Positions 16,772 to 25,747 of a stretch of DNA of 64,000 nt are shown here, one piece after another; within the stretch, counting starts at the first letter, position 1, and each line of letters begins with the position of its first letter. Made by a program: the position numbers and the translations under genes. The notes below the pieces were generated by a model. The model was not told the origin of the DNA and made no database searches. It saw only the letters and a program-made list of their open reading frames with translations. This DNA comes from JABDEZ01 sp965276955. Lineage in GTDB: Bacteria > Bacteroidota > Bacteroidia > Chitinophagales > Chitinophagaceae. The stretch spans positions 1-64,000 of the forward strand of contig CBDIBP010000047.1 in assembly GCA_965276955.1 (NCBI GenBank), given 5' to 3'.

Positions 16772-19771
16772 CTACCTCAACAACAATCGCTGCACAGAAG
16801 ATGTCACCTTCAACCAGTTCACATTCTGTAGCTTTAATGTAAAGCTGATACTTTTCTCGAACTGCTTGTTCTTGCCATAGGTATCGTTCAGGTAGTTCTG
16901 GAAGTCGCTGCTCATCAGCACGGGTATGTATACAGATATTATGTTGGACGGGAGGTATACTTCAATACCTGCATCATACAGAGGGCGGCTGGATCCGGGA
17001 TGTGCCTCGTCAGGTTTTTCATTCGGTATCAACCCGGCATCAAGGAACAGGCGCAGTGGTATCTTACCCAGCGGTAGATCTGTTTTTAGGTTCATCGTTG
17101 CCATCCAGTTATCGCTCCTGCCTATATTGTTGAGTGTTGGTATCTTGAATCCCCCCTCAGATATGGAGATCTGTTGTGAGGCAATACCATTCTGCGCATT
17201 CCTACCAAAATAAGTATCGTCATACAGGTAGTCGTTCAGCCCCGTGTACGTGCTATTCAGGTAATAGCGTTGCGCTACATTAGGGTCACTGTTGACAGCA
17301 AAGAATTTGCCTATATAGCCACGTACATACAGCGACTTGTTCCTGGCATAGTAATCTATGCGTACATTTCCTTCGAGGTTTATCTTAGCAAAGTCTGCCC
17401 CAGCTTGCCCTTCAAGACTATAGCTGAATGGATTGTATAATCGGTCGTTACTGTGCCGGTAGCGCAGCAAGCCATAATATTTTTGCTGTTGCTGCACAGT
17501 AGCATTGCTCATACTGTCCTTGCCATAATAGAAATTGCCCTCATTGATACTATATGCTTTCAGCAACAAAGTACGGCTCACAGTGCTAAGTGGATTGCGT
17601 TCCTTCAATTTGAAATGAAGTGAGGGCGCTACCTTCACGTAGCGGGTGAATAATGGACCATTAGGCGTATTGGTAGTGGTCTCGTTATTGTTAAAACTCT
17701 TCACATCGCCCTGCAGCATTATCTCTTTAAAGGCATTTCCCCTCGGATACCATATATAGCCTACAGAAGCTGCGCCATTGATGGTTTTAGAGTTAAAGCC
17801 ATACAACGGCGCAATGGCGAAACGAAAGCGATGATTTGGCAGGCTCAGGTCATGGAACAATAAGCCTAACTGTATGCCATCATAATTATTATAACCGATA
17901 GCTGGCAAAACATACAAATTGTCCCGGTAGCTATAATTCAACCTCTGGATAGCAATGCCCAGCCGCGTGTGATGCATGCCGTGCCGGTAGTATACATCAT
18001 TCTGCAAGTGGTAGTCTGGTATCTCTCTGCTTACGCGAATGCTGGTCCAGTTGGAGTAAGGCATAGATAGGGTAGTGCGCCCCGCGAATGGCGTAGAGTA
18101 TACGCTACCTATTACACTATCTGCATGGTAAGCCACGATCTTCACAGGCGCAGTTATGCCGTTATTCTGCACAGTAACGCTCGTAGTGCTGTCATATATT
18201 TTAGCCCTTTTTACAGCAAAGTCAATGCCTTTATCACTATGCATGATACCATCAAAGAACCAGTCCAGTGTTTTTGTTGTATATGCTTGCATCATCGCAG
18301 CAAAGTCTTCCGGGTAGGGGTGCTTAAATCTCCACGTGTCGTAGTAGGCATGCATCCCGGCTTCAAAGTCTTTTTCGCCCATGTAGCTTTCCAGCCATTT
18401 CAGCACCAGTGCGGTCTTAAAGTACACATCTCCCCCATAGTTCAGCTTGGTAAAGTTGGCCGATGTTTGTTCCAGCGCCTGGTCTTCATGGTCTGCCACT
18501 TGCAGGTAGTACAGTATGTCGCTCAGGTTGTTCTCTGCTTTTATTACTTTCTTGTCCACGCTGTCCTTGCTGTGTGCCAGGGCGGTAGTGGTCTTGCGTT
18601 CGTAAAAACTATTGATGCCCTCATCCATCCAGGCGTGGTCCCGTTCGTTAGTACCCAGTATACCGTAGAACCAGTTGTGCCCGGCCTCATGCACTATTAC
18701 CGATTTTAGTTCCACATTACTTGCTGCCCGGTCTATGATGGTAACTGTAGGGTATTCCATACCACCACCTGCTTTCATATCACCTTCTACCGCCTTCATC
18801 GTTTTGTAAGGGTATGGCCCCACCCATTTTCCGTAGTGCAGCACAGTTTCCCGCAGGTGGTCTGTTGCTTTTATCCAGTATTTTTTATCCTGGGGTAAGA
18901 AGGCGGCCCACGTGGTCACCACGTTACCATTGCCGGGGCTGGTCACTGTATCTTTTCGCACTACCCACCTTTTGTCTGCGAACCACGCAAAGTCATGTAT
19001 ATTATCCTCATGGTAATGCAGCACCTTGGTCTGTGCTTCACTTTTTGGGAAATTCTTATTACTTACAGTATCATTCGGGAAGGGTTTCGCAGCCAGTTCG
19101 TCCAGCCATTTGTTCTCACTCTCGTCACTGCAGTTTCCTGTAGCCATTACTATATAGTTGTGCGGTACAGTAATGCTTACATCATAAGTGCCATAGTTGC
19201 TGTAAAACTCTCCCTGGTCCAGGAAAGATATCGGGTGCCATCCCTTTTGGTCGTATACCGCGGGCTTTGGGAACCATTGCGATATAAAGTAAGCCTGTCC
19301 CGTATGTCCTAACCTCGAAAACACTTTAGGTATTTTCACCCTGAACGGTGTCGATAACTCCAGTTGCCCACCGGGCAGTAGTGGAGTATACAGGTCTATC
19401 CTGGCTATGTCGGGTGCGTCCTCAGTACTGTTGTAGTCTACTTCTTTACCATCCACCACAAATTTCAGGCTGTCTATATATCCCCGGTCAGCAGGTTTTG
19501 CATAGTAAAAGTCTGTCTGCCGCAATATATCCTGCTGCTTGGCAAAAGGTGTATGGTCGTTCATATACGCATTTGGCCATAGGTGCACGTATATATACTT
19601 GAGGGTGTCTGGACTATTATTTATATACGTAAGCGATTCATAACCATACAGAAAATGTTTCTTATCATCAAGCTGCACATCTATTTTAGTATTTACCTGT
19701 TGCTGCCAGTAGGGAGTTGCCATTAGGTGCACAGGCAATAAAAGGGCTATCAGAAGCGCAAAATATTTCAT
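16772..19771 (-). CDS. M1-family zinc metallopeptidase with C-terminal barrel-like region
   Basis: 999 residues with a signal peptide (MKYFALLIALLLPVHLMA). The catalytic half has GGGMEYP (exopeptidase GxMEN-like motif) and HEAGH at 361-365, with the distal zinc ligand E384 in WMDEGINSFYE. This is the M1 HExxH-x18-E pattern. From about residue 610 to the end the sequence changes to amphipathic strands rich in Tyr/Asn (LSYRDNLYVLPAIGY, YVRGYIGKFFAV, FLDAGLIP) like an outer-membrane barrel, so the peptidase may be anchored at the outer membrane. That last step is inference. No operon partner is visible. Confidence 0.88.
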   Translation of the reverse strand: MKYFALLIALLLPVHLMATPYWQQQVNTKIDVQLDDKKHFLYGYESLTYINNSPDTLKYIYVHLWPNAYMNDHTPFAKQQDILRQTDFYYAKPADRGYIDSLKFVVDGKEVDYNSTEDAPDIARIDLYTPLLPGGQLELSTPFRVKIPKVFSRLGHTGQAYFISQWFPKPAVYDQKGWHPISFLDQGEFYSNYGTYDVSITVPHNYIVMATGNCSDESENKWLDELAAKPFPNDTVSNKNFPKSEAQTKVLHYHEDNIHDFAWFADKRWVVRKDTVTSPGNGNVVTTWAAFLPQDKKYWIKATDHLRETVLHYGKWVGPYPYKTMKAVEGDMKAGGGMEYPTVTIIDRAASNVELKSVIVHEAGHNWFYGILGTNERDHAWMDEGINSFYERKTTTALAHSKDSVDKKVIKAENNLSDILYYLQVADHEDQALEQTSANFTKLNYGGDVYFKTALVLKWLESYMGEKDFEAGMHAYYDTWRFKHPYPEDFAAMMQAYTTKTLDWFFDGIMHSDKGIDFAVKRAKIYDSTTSVTVQNNGITAPVKIVAYHADSVIGSVYSTPFAGRTTLSMPYSNWTSIRVSREIPDYHLQNDVYYRHGMHHTRLGIAIQRLNYSYRDNLYVLPAIGYNNYDGIQLGLLFHDLSLPNHRFRFAIAPLYGFNSKTINGAASVGYIWYPRGNAFKEIMLQGDVKSFNNNETTTNTPNGPLFTRYVKVAPSLHFKLKERNPLSTVSRTLLLKAYSINEGNFYYGKDSMSNATVQQQQKYYGLLRYRHSNDRLYNPFSYSLEGQAGADFAKINLEGNVRIDYYARNKSLYVRGYIGKFFAVNSDPNVAQRYYLNSTYTGLNDYLYDDTYFGRNAQNGIASQQISISEGGFKIPTLNNIGRSDNWMATMNLKTDLPLGKIPLRLFLDAGLIPNEKPDEAHPGSSRPLYDAGIEVYLPSNIISVYIPVLMSSDFQNYLNDTYGKNKQFEKSISFTLKLQNVNWLKVTSSVQRLLLR

Positions 19772-19875
19772 GGGTCTAAATTAATACATAATGAATTGAT
19801 ACAGGCAAGCTGCAGCAATTAAACAATGTCTGCAATGCCGCCCGCGCAGTAAAGCGTCAGAGCAATATCGGTCGG

Positions 19876-20214
19876 TTATTTATCGTACTTGCTTATCTCC
19901 GGTATCATCTTCACGTATATACTATCCAGTTCTTCCGGGTGGGTCTTATACCACTGCACATTATCGTCAAACTCTTGTTGGCTTACTTTGTAGTGCGCAA
20001 ATATCTCTTTGTAGTACAGTGCAAGCGAGTCGGTATTTTTCTGAAAGGCCCGTTGCTTAGGGTCGCCCTTTATCTGGCCGCTATAGGTCTCTGCCAGTTG
20101 CAGGTCGGTGAGCATTTTGGTCATTACAGCCGGCGGCAGGTGGTCACTTCCCAGGTTCGACTTACAACCTGCTATGATAAGCATCGTCAGGATAAAAGGT
20201 TTATACGTTCTCAT
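19876..20214 (-). CDS. DUF4296 lipoprotein
   Basis: 112 residues. Lipobox-like LIIAGCKSN, then PPAVMTKMLTDLQLAETY and the KVSQQEFDDNVQWYKTHPEELDSIYVKM block typical of DUF4296. Periplasmic or membrane-anchored, function unknown. It starts 4 bases after the porD stop, so it belongs to the coaBC-porD unit. Confidence 0.8.
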   Translation of the reverse strand: MRTYKPFILTMLIIAGCKSNLGSDHLPPAVMTKMLTDLQLAETYSGQIKGDPKQRAFQKNTDSLALYYKEIFAHYKVSQQEFDDNVQWYKTHPEELDSIYVKMIPEISKYDK

Positions 20215-20218
20215 TTAC

Positions 20219-21145
20219 TTACTTAAGACTGTTGTATTTCGCGCTGTTAGGTACATCCATTTGCGATAGCATGGTAATGTATGGTGTCTTGTCGGCATTA
20301 GTAGGCAGTTGGCCTACTACCTTGGCTATTTCGTCGCTCTTGGCGTTAAAGAAGAACTGTATCAGTACAGAGCTGGGGTTTTCCTTGCTTACAGAAAATA
20401 ACTTGTACAATCCCGATACTACTTTCAGTTTGGCATCATTAGGTTTGTTATACATGTTGTCCAGCCCTTCACGGTGCAGGGTATACCAGTAGTTTCGTAC
20501 GTCCTGGAAACGGGTATTGAGCAGCTGGTCTATTATCCAGTACCTGTTGTGTGTGCCATCTACAGATTTCCATCCGGCTATGGTCTTACTTTGTTCAGGT
20601 GCATTGTTCACCACACTCTGGGCTTTTTTCAGGTACACAGTACCACCATCCGGCGAAAAGCTATCGTAGTCCAGTCCTATCACCAGGTAAGAGTAATAAG
20701 CGAGCAGCGCTGTAAGGTTAGATGATAGCGGGTCGGTACCCGATACATTGTTATCATCAAATTGCAACGGAACGAACTGGGAGAACTTGAACAAAATATC
20801 CTTATCTACATAATTGACCAATGGACTGGCATAGCTGGAGTTAAATACCGGCCGCGAGGCTTGTATACTTAGTGTGGCATTATAGGCATCATTATCTGCC
20901 GATGATCTTCCTGTAAGGTTTATCAATAAGGTCACGTCTATTTTTTCATTTATAGCAAAGTCATCAGTGGTCCATTTATGGCTATTCATAAAGTCGCTGA
21001 TGCCCTTTTGCATGGCCGAGAACACAGAGGCATCTACGCCCGATATCTTTTCGTGCAGCACGGTCACTTTGCAATTCAATTCCTGTGCGCTGCTCACTAT
21101 GGCCAGCAGGCACATCACCAACACGCTAAACAGTTTTTTCTGCAT
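20219..21145 (-). CDS. porD: DUF4835 / PorD-type type IX secretion accessory protein
   Basis: 308 residues. Signal peptide (MQKKLFSVLVMCLLAIVSSA) followed by QELNCKVTVLHEKISG, then IDVTLLINLTGRSSADNYNATLSIQ-type and RPVFNSSYASPLVNY blocks, characteristic of DUF4835. Known family role: PorD is needed for T9SS in Porphyromonas and sits beside coaBC in many Bacteroidota. This fits the T9SS cargo genes in the window. Overlaps coaBC by 20 bases. Confidence 0.85.
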   Translation of the reverse strand: MQKKLFSVLVMCLLAIVSSAQELNCKVTVLHEKISGVDASVFSAMQKGISDFMNSHKWTTDDFAINEKIDVTLLINLTGRSSADNDAYNATLSIQASRPVFNSSYASPLVNYVDKDILFKFSQFVPLQFDDNNVSGTDPLSSNLTALLAYYSYLVIGLDYDSFSPDGGTVYLKKAQSVVNNAPEQSKTIAGWKSVDGTHNRYWIIDQLLNTRFQDVRNYWYTLHREGLDNMYNKPNDAKLKVVSGLYKLFSVSKENPSSVLIQFFFNAKSDEIAKVVGQLPTNADKTPYITMLSQMDVPNSAKYNSLK

Positions 21146-22340
21146 TCCTCAATTCTAATATATGGTTCACAATAGTTAGGGCTGCATCGGTCTTGCTTTG
21201 CAAAGGCATTGTTTTTGCGTACCCTGTATTGTCTATTATTGTTATTTTATTTGTGTCATATCCAAATCCGGCCCCTTCATCTTTCAGTGAGTTCAGCACT
21301 ATCATGTCTGCATTCTTTTTGTGCAGTTTTTCCTGTGCATGCTCCATCTCATTATTGGTCTCCAGTGCAAAACCAGCAAGTAACTGGCCTTCTTTTTTTA
21401 TTTTCCCCAGGCTGGCCAGTATATCGGTTGTTTTGGTTAGCGCTATATCTAACGTTTCGCCTGTCTTTTTTATTTTCTCAGGCGCCATTTCCAGTGGCTT
21501 ATAATCTGCTACCGCAGCAGCAAGTATCGATATTTCTGTTTTGTCGAACACTTTCATACAAGCTTCATACATTTCTGCAGCGCTTATTACATGCACGGTC
21601 TGTATGCCGGAGTGCTGCGCCGCAAGGTGTGTAGGCCCACATACCAGCGTTACAGCCGCCCCCATCTCAGCCAGTGTCTCGGCCAGCGCTATGCCCATCT
21701 TCCCTGTCGAAAAGTTACCTATGAAACGTACCGGGTCTATCCGCTCATAAGTTGGCCCTGCCGTTACCAGCGCGCGTATGCCTTTCAGTTGCCTGGCATT
21801 TTTATCAAAATATCTATCCAGTTGTTGCACTATCTCTTCCGGTTCTGCCATCCTGCCTTCGCCGGTAAGTCCACTGGCCAGCTCCCCATACCCCACAGCC
21901 AGCATATGGTTGCCATAGCTGCGCAGTTTTGTTATATTATTTCGGGTGGTCGCGTGCAGCCACATATCCTCATCCATCGCCGGGGCTATAAAGATCGGGC
22001 ACCGGGCAGACAGGTAAACCGCACAAACCAGATTATCACAAAGCCCATTGGCCAGCTTAGCCAGTGTATTGGCGCTACAGGGCGCTACTATCATAGCATC
22101 GGCCCACAGTCCCAGTTCCACATGGTTGTTCCAGGCCGCGCCCTCGCTTACACTACTTAGCACCGGATGTTTCGATACTGTAGATAACGATAGTGCACTC
22201 ACAAAGCTTTCTGCTGCATGTGTGGTTATTACCTTCACGTCGGCGCCTGCTTTTATCAGCAGCCGCACCAGTTGTGGGGTCTTGTATGCAGCTATGCTGC
22301 CTGTTACGGCCAGCACTATTTTTTTACCGGTCAGGTTCAT
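21126..22340 (-). CDS. coaBC: Bifunctional phosphopantothenoylcysteine decarboxylase/synthetase
   Basis: 404 residues. The N-terminal flavin decarboxylase domain (CoaC) has VTGSIAAYKTPQLVRLL, the catalytic-His-containing AAWNNHVELGLWAD, and APAMDEDMW. The C-terminal synthetase (CoaB) starts near residue 185 with ALVTAGPTYERIDPVRFIGNFSTGKMG and contains AAVADYKP and the KI-KT-pattern loop. Converts 4'-phosphopantothenate plus Cys to 4'-phosphopantetheine in CoA synthesis. First gene of an overlapping coaBC-porD-DUF4296 set. Confidence 0.95.
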   Translation of the reverse strand: MNLTGKKIVLAVTGSIAAYKTPQLVRLLIKAGADVKVITTHAAESFVSALSLSTVSKHPVLSSVSEGAAWNNHVELGLWADAMIVAPCSANTLAKLANGLCDNLVCAVYLSARCPIFIAPAMDEDMWLHATTRNNITKLRSYGNHMLAVGYGELASGLTGEGRMAEPEEIVQQLDRYFDKNARQLKGIRALVTAGPTYERIDPVRFIGNFSTGKMGIALAETLAEMGAAVTLVCGPTHLAAQHSGIQTVHVISAAEMYEACMKVFDKTEISILAAAVADYKPLEMAPEKIKKTGETLDIALTKTTDILASLGKIKKEGQLLAGFALETNNEMEHAQEKLHKKNADMIVLNSLKDEGAGFGYDTNKITIIDNTGYAKTMPLQSKTDAALTIVNHILELRNAEKTV

Positions 22341-22459
22341 GTATCGTCAGATATCTGTCTGTCAAATATTGCGCTAAAATACCACAGTGCCAATATTATG
22401 ATACAAATTTACCACTTATTAGGCATTAGTAGCGGTGGTGCTTGTTTTGCGAGGGTCAT

Positions 22460-22819
22460 TTATTTCACCTGTAGTCTTATCACTATATAGCCCAATACCA
22501 CAAGCAGTATTATCACCATTACTGCCAGCAGGCTCCATTTATTATCCAGTATCCCCCTGCGTTTTTTCTTTTTTTTATGAAGGTCTTTCTGCAGTTGATG
22601 GTTCATGTGCGCTACTGCGTTCCGGGCCTCAGCGGCTGGTATATCACGCAGTCCTTCCAGTGCATCACCTTCCATCCCTTCCCTGGCAAGCCACTCCTCT
22701 ACCCGGTGCTGTTCCACAGCATCCAGCCTGCCTTCCAGGTAGGCCATAAGCTGTTGTTCAGGCAGCATGCCTTTTCCTTTATCAGGGTTAGGTGGCAATA
22801 TGTTATCCAGTTCACTCAT
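22460..22819 (-). CDS. Small single-TM protein, probable anti-sigma-type partner
   Basis: 119 residues. A cytoplasmic N-terminus with LMAYLEGRLDAVEQHRVEEWLAREGMEGDALEGL resembles the zinc-finger-less anti-sigma start domain. A basic KKKKKRR stretch precedes one membrane helix near the C-terminus (SLLAVMVIILLVVLGYIVI). Its start overlaps the sigma factor gene by 8 bases, which supports a sigma/anti-sigma pair. It lacks a periplasmic sensor domain, so any signal would be intramembrane or through another protein. Confidence 0.65.
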   Translation of the reverse strand: MSELDNILPPNPDKGKGMLPEQQLMAYLEGRLDAVEQHRVEEWLAREGMEGDALEGLRDIPAAEARNAVAHMNHQLQKDLHKKKKKRRGILDNKWSLLAVMVIILLVVLGYIVIRLQVK

Positions 22820-23381
22820 TGGGTCGCCCTGTAGCTTTCTTTAGCAATATGTTCTTTAAGTTTCTCTTGCCGTTCTGTATATAACTTTTTACCTGTACAA
22901 AGGTATAGCTTGTTTGTTCCATTATCTGTTGGTAGCTTTTCTCCTGCAGGTAAAACAGGATGATGCAGATCCTTTGCCCTTGGTGCAGTGCGGCCAGTGC
23001 CTCATTAAGCTGAGGTTCTGTATAGTTCTTCCAGGGTATGTCCTCTTCTTCCTCAGCAGGTGCACTCCGTTGCTGCAGGTATACATCACTTACAGGGCCC
23101 GCATGGCGTAGGAGTTGCAGGCAGTGGTTGCGCATCAGTATATATAACCAACCTTTAAAGTTCAGTATCTCACCAGCAGGCAGTTGTGTCAGTGCTTTCA
23201 GGAATATTTGCTGCACCGCATCCTGTGCCTGTTCTTTATCTTTCAGGTACTTCATGGCTACACCTAATAGCAGTAGGGTATAGCGTTGCAGCAAGTAGCC
23301 CAGCCATTGATTGTCCCCACTGCTCCTGTACTTTTGCAGCAGTTCTTCGTCGGTGAGGTTATTTGGGTTGTGTACCTTCAA
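22812..23381 (-). CDS. ECF-type RNA polymerase sigma factor
   Basis: 189 residues. Region 2 reads LLQRYTLLLLGVAMKYLKDKEQAQDAVQQIFLKALTQL with FKGWLYILMRNHCLQLLR. Region 4 reads LNEALAALHQGQRICIILFYLQEKSYQQIMEQTSYTFVQVKSYIQNGKRNLKNIL, a helix-turn-helix for -35 recognition. The overlapping downstream gene encodes a membrane partner. A near-match promoter element (CATCTTTG) lies 20-30 bases upstream on this strand. Target genes are unknown. Confidence 0.9.
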   Translation of the reverse strand: MKVHNPNNLTDEELLQKYRSSGDNQWLGYLLQRYTLLLLGVAMKYLKDKEQAQDAVQQIFLKALTQLPAGEILNFKGWLYILMRNHCLQLLRHAGPVSDVYLQQRSAPAEEEEDIPWKNYTEPQLNEALAALHQGQRICIILFYLQEKSYQQIMEQTSYTFVQVKSYIQNGKRNLKNILLKKATGRPNE

Positions 23382-23508
23382 GCAGTTATGTTCTTACTCT
23401 ATAAACGCAAAGATGTATCGTTTCCATACTTATCACAATGATTTTTTTCTGGTACAGCATATGTAATTCGCCAGCAATTATTTTCTCGCACATTTACATA
23501 CGCTTTTT

Positions 23509-23538
23509 TTGACTTATTGACTATTTAGCCTACGTTTG
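23509..23538 (+). promoter_or_regulatory. Primary-type promoter for the acyl-CoA dehydrogenase
   Basis: TTG at 23509-23511, exactly 19 bases, then TACGTTTG at 23531-23538. This is a full match to the Bacteroidota consensus. The ATG follows at 23580. Confidence 0.75.
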
Positions 23539-23579
23539 CACAGTAATTTTATTTGCAGTATAATATATCTTAATACAAT

Positions 23580-24722
23580 ATGAATTTCCAGCTTACCGAA
23601 GAGCAGATCGCCGTACAAATGGCTGCCCGCGATTTTGCAAAGAACGAATTACTTCCAGGCGTTATAGAGCGCGATGAGCACCAGAAATTCCCAACAGAAC
23701 AAATAAAGAAGCTGGGTGAACTGGGCTTCATGGGTATGATGGTCGACCCTAAGTACGGTGGTTCTGGCATGGATACCATTTCTTACGTGCTTGCTATGGA
23801 GGAGATATCTAAGATAGATGCTTCCGTATCTGTATGTATGAGCGTTAATAACTCGCTGGTATGCTGGGGTCTTGAAAAATATGGCACCGAAGAGCAAAAG
23901 CAAAAATACCTGGTGCCGTTGGCTTCAGGGCAAAAAATAGGTGCATTCCTGCTTAGCGAGCCAGAAGCTGGTTCGGACGCTACATCTCAGCGTACTACTG
24001 CTGACGACGCTGGCGATCATTATATACTAAATGGTACCAAAAACTGGATCACCAATGGTAATTCTGCTTCTTACTACCTGGTAATAGCACAAACATATCC
24101 TGAGAAGAAACACAAGGGTATCAATGTATTTATAGTTGAGAAAGACAGCCCCGGCGTCACCGTTGGTGCTAAAGAAAATAAGCTGGGTATCCGCGGTAGC
24201 GATACGCACAGCATCATGTTCCAGGATGTGAAGGTGCCTAAAGAGAACCGTATTGGCGAAGATGGCTTTGGCTTCTCATTTGCTATGAAGGTGCTTGCAG
24301 GCGGCCGTATAGGTATCGCATCGCAGGCACTGGGTATAGCCAGTGGTGCTTACGAGCTGGCGCTGAAATACAGCAAGGAGCGCAAAGCTTTCGGTACAGA
24401 GATCAGCAATCACCAGGCCATAGCATTCAAGCTGGCTGATATGGCCACTGAGATAGAAGCAGCACGCCTGCTATGCCTCAAAGCCGCTTGGACAAAAGAC
24501 CAGGGCGAAGATTATACCCTGTCTGCATCTATGGCAAAACTATTCGCTTCAGACATTGCCCAAAAAGTGACCAACGAAGCCATACAGATACACGGTGGCT
24601 ACGGCTATGTAAAAGAATTCCATGTAGAGCGCCTCATGCGCGATGCCAAGATCACACAGATATACGAAGGCACCAGCGAGGTACAGCGTATAGTTATCAG
24701 CAGAACTGTGCTGAAAGGGTAA
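23580..24722 (+). CDS. Acyl-CoA dehydrogenase (short/branched-chain type)
   Basis: 380 residues. FAD flavoprotein that makes a trans-2,3 double bond in acyl-CoA. Seen: AFLLSEPEAGSDATSQRTTA, NGTKNWITNG, the GIRGSDTHSIMFQDVKVP block, FGTEISNHQAIAFKLADMA, and IHGGYGYVKEFHVERLMRDAKITQIYEGTSEVQR with the catalytic Glu in YEGTSE. The YEG position of the Glu fits butyryl/short-branched types rather than isovaleryl enzymes. Monocistronic, with a strong promoter and terminator. Confidence 0.93.
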   Translation: MNFQLTEEQIAVQMAARDFAKNELLPGVIERDEHQKFPTEQIKKLGELGFMGMMVDPKYGGSGMDTISYVLAMEEISKIDASVSVCMSVNNSLVCWGLEKYGTEEQKQKYLVPLASGQKIGAFLLSEPEAGSDATSQRTTADDAGDHYILNGTKNWITNGNSASYYLVIAQTYPEKKHKGINVFIVEKDSPGVTVGAKENKLGIRGSDTHSIMFQDVKVPKENRIGEDGFGFSFAMKVLAGGRIGIASQALGIASGAYELALKYSKERKAFGTEISNHQAIAFKLADMATEIEAARLLCLKAAWTKDQGEDYTLSASMAKLFASDIAQKVTNEAIQIHGGYGYVKEFHVERLMRDAKITQIYEGTSEVQRIVISRTVLKG

Positions 24723-24748
24723 ACTTGTATATTTATAGAATTTGAAAG

Positions 24749-24772
24749 GGAAGCCGCAGGCTTCCTTTTTTT
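24749..24772 (+). terminator. Intrinsic terminator of acyl-CoA dehydrogenase
   Basis: GGAAGCC, a three-base loop, GGCTTCC, then seven T. It lies 27 bases after the stop. Confidence 0.9.
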
Positions 24773-24802
24773 GTATTTAAATCTTTATTGTAATCCACTT
24801 TA

Positions 24803-25555
24803 TTAATCTGGCGTACCTGGCTTATTTATATCTGTATTAGTTTCAGCAGGCAATTCCGGTACTATGATTTTCGGACCTTCATATTGTTTAGGCCTTCTAT
24901 TGAACGAATACGACTCTTTATCTCCATGTTCAAGATTAGTCCGACAGAGACAATACATGCAAATTGCAAATATTACCGTGGTTACTAAAATAATAATAGG
25001 AATAATCATTTTAGGCAATGATGAAATGCATTCAGGACATAGAATATATAATACTTGACCAAATAGTATCAACGTCCAAACACCCCAAACAAATTTACTA
25101 ACGAGTATATTGATCTTTGACACAGAAAACCCCTGTTCTCTCAACACAGTCTTATAAATGGGACCTGTAATTTCGTCCTCAAGCATATCAATATGCTTTT
25201 CCCAATTTTTTTGCCATTTTTTACTACCTAAATTAACGAATACCCATGCCATGGAAAAAACCATCCCCATTGATGTTATTGTTAATCTTAAATCTACTTT
25301 AAAATTTGCACCAATATTATTCGCATTACAAACGGCGATAAAACCAGCGAATGTTGCAGCAATAAAAGCCCAGAAGTAGGTTGCGCGACTCCAATATTTA
25401 TCGATCTCAAAGTCTCTATTTTTCCATGCTCTTTCTAATGCAGCACGTTGTTTAATTAATTGCGGTTCTGAATTGTCTCTTTCTTTGAAAGGGGCCTGGT
25501 AATTTTCTTCCGTTAGATGTTTAATAAATTCTTCCTTATTTTTTGTTTTGTTCAT
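24803..25555 (-). CDS. RipA-like multi-spanning membrane protein
   Basis: About 250 residues from ATG 25555 (a longer start at 25582 is possible). An N-terminal soluble region of about 60 residues precedes four hydrophobic helices (YFWAFIAATFAGFIAV, TITSMGMVFSMAWVFVNLG, VWGVWTLILFGQVLYIL, IIPIIILVTTVIFAICMYCL). Between helices 2 and 3 lies WEKHIDMLEDEITGPIYKTVL, which I associate with RipA-type octameric membrane proteins. A polar tail ends the protein. AT-rich relative to neighbours and apparently monocistronic. Function unknown. Confidence 0.55.
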   Translation of the reverse strand: MNKTKNKEEFIKHLTEENYQAPFKERDNSEPQLIKQRAALERAWKNRDFEIDKYWSRATYFWAFIAATFAGFIAVCNANNIGANFKVDLRLTITSMGMVFSMAWVFVNLGSKKWQKNWEKHIDMLEDEITGPIYKTVLREQGFSVSKINILVSKFVWGVWTLILFGQVLYILCPECISSLPKMIIPIIILVTTVIFAICMYCLCRTNLEHGDKESYSFNRRPKQYEGPKIIVPELPAETNTDINKPGTPD

Positions 25556-25747
25556 AACTAATGATATTGAATAAATGCTCAATATGGTCTTTGATAGGAA
25601 AAAATAATGAAATTTAATTCCATGCGTTATCTAACTTATTAAGACATTAAAGATTGCCAAATTGTTCTTTAGGAAGATTAAATATCGACTTTTTCACCAA
25701 CTGGTTTTATTATTGGTTATCGCATTGTCCAATTTTCACATTTTATT

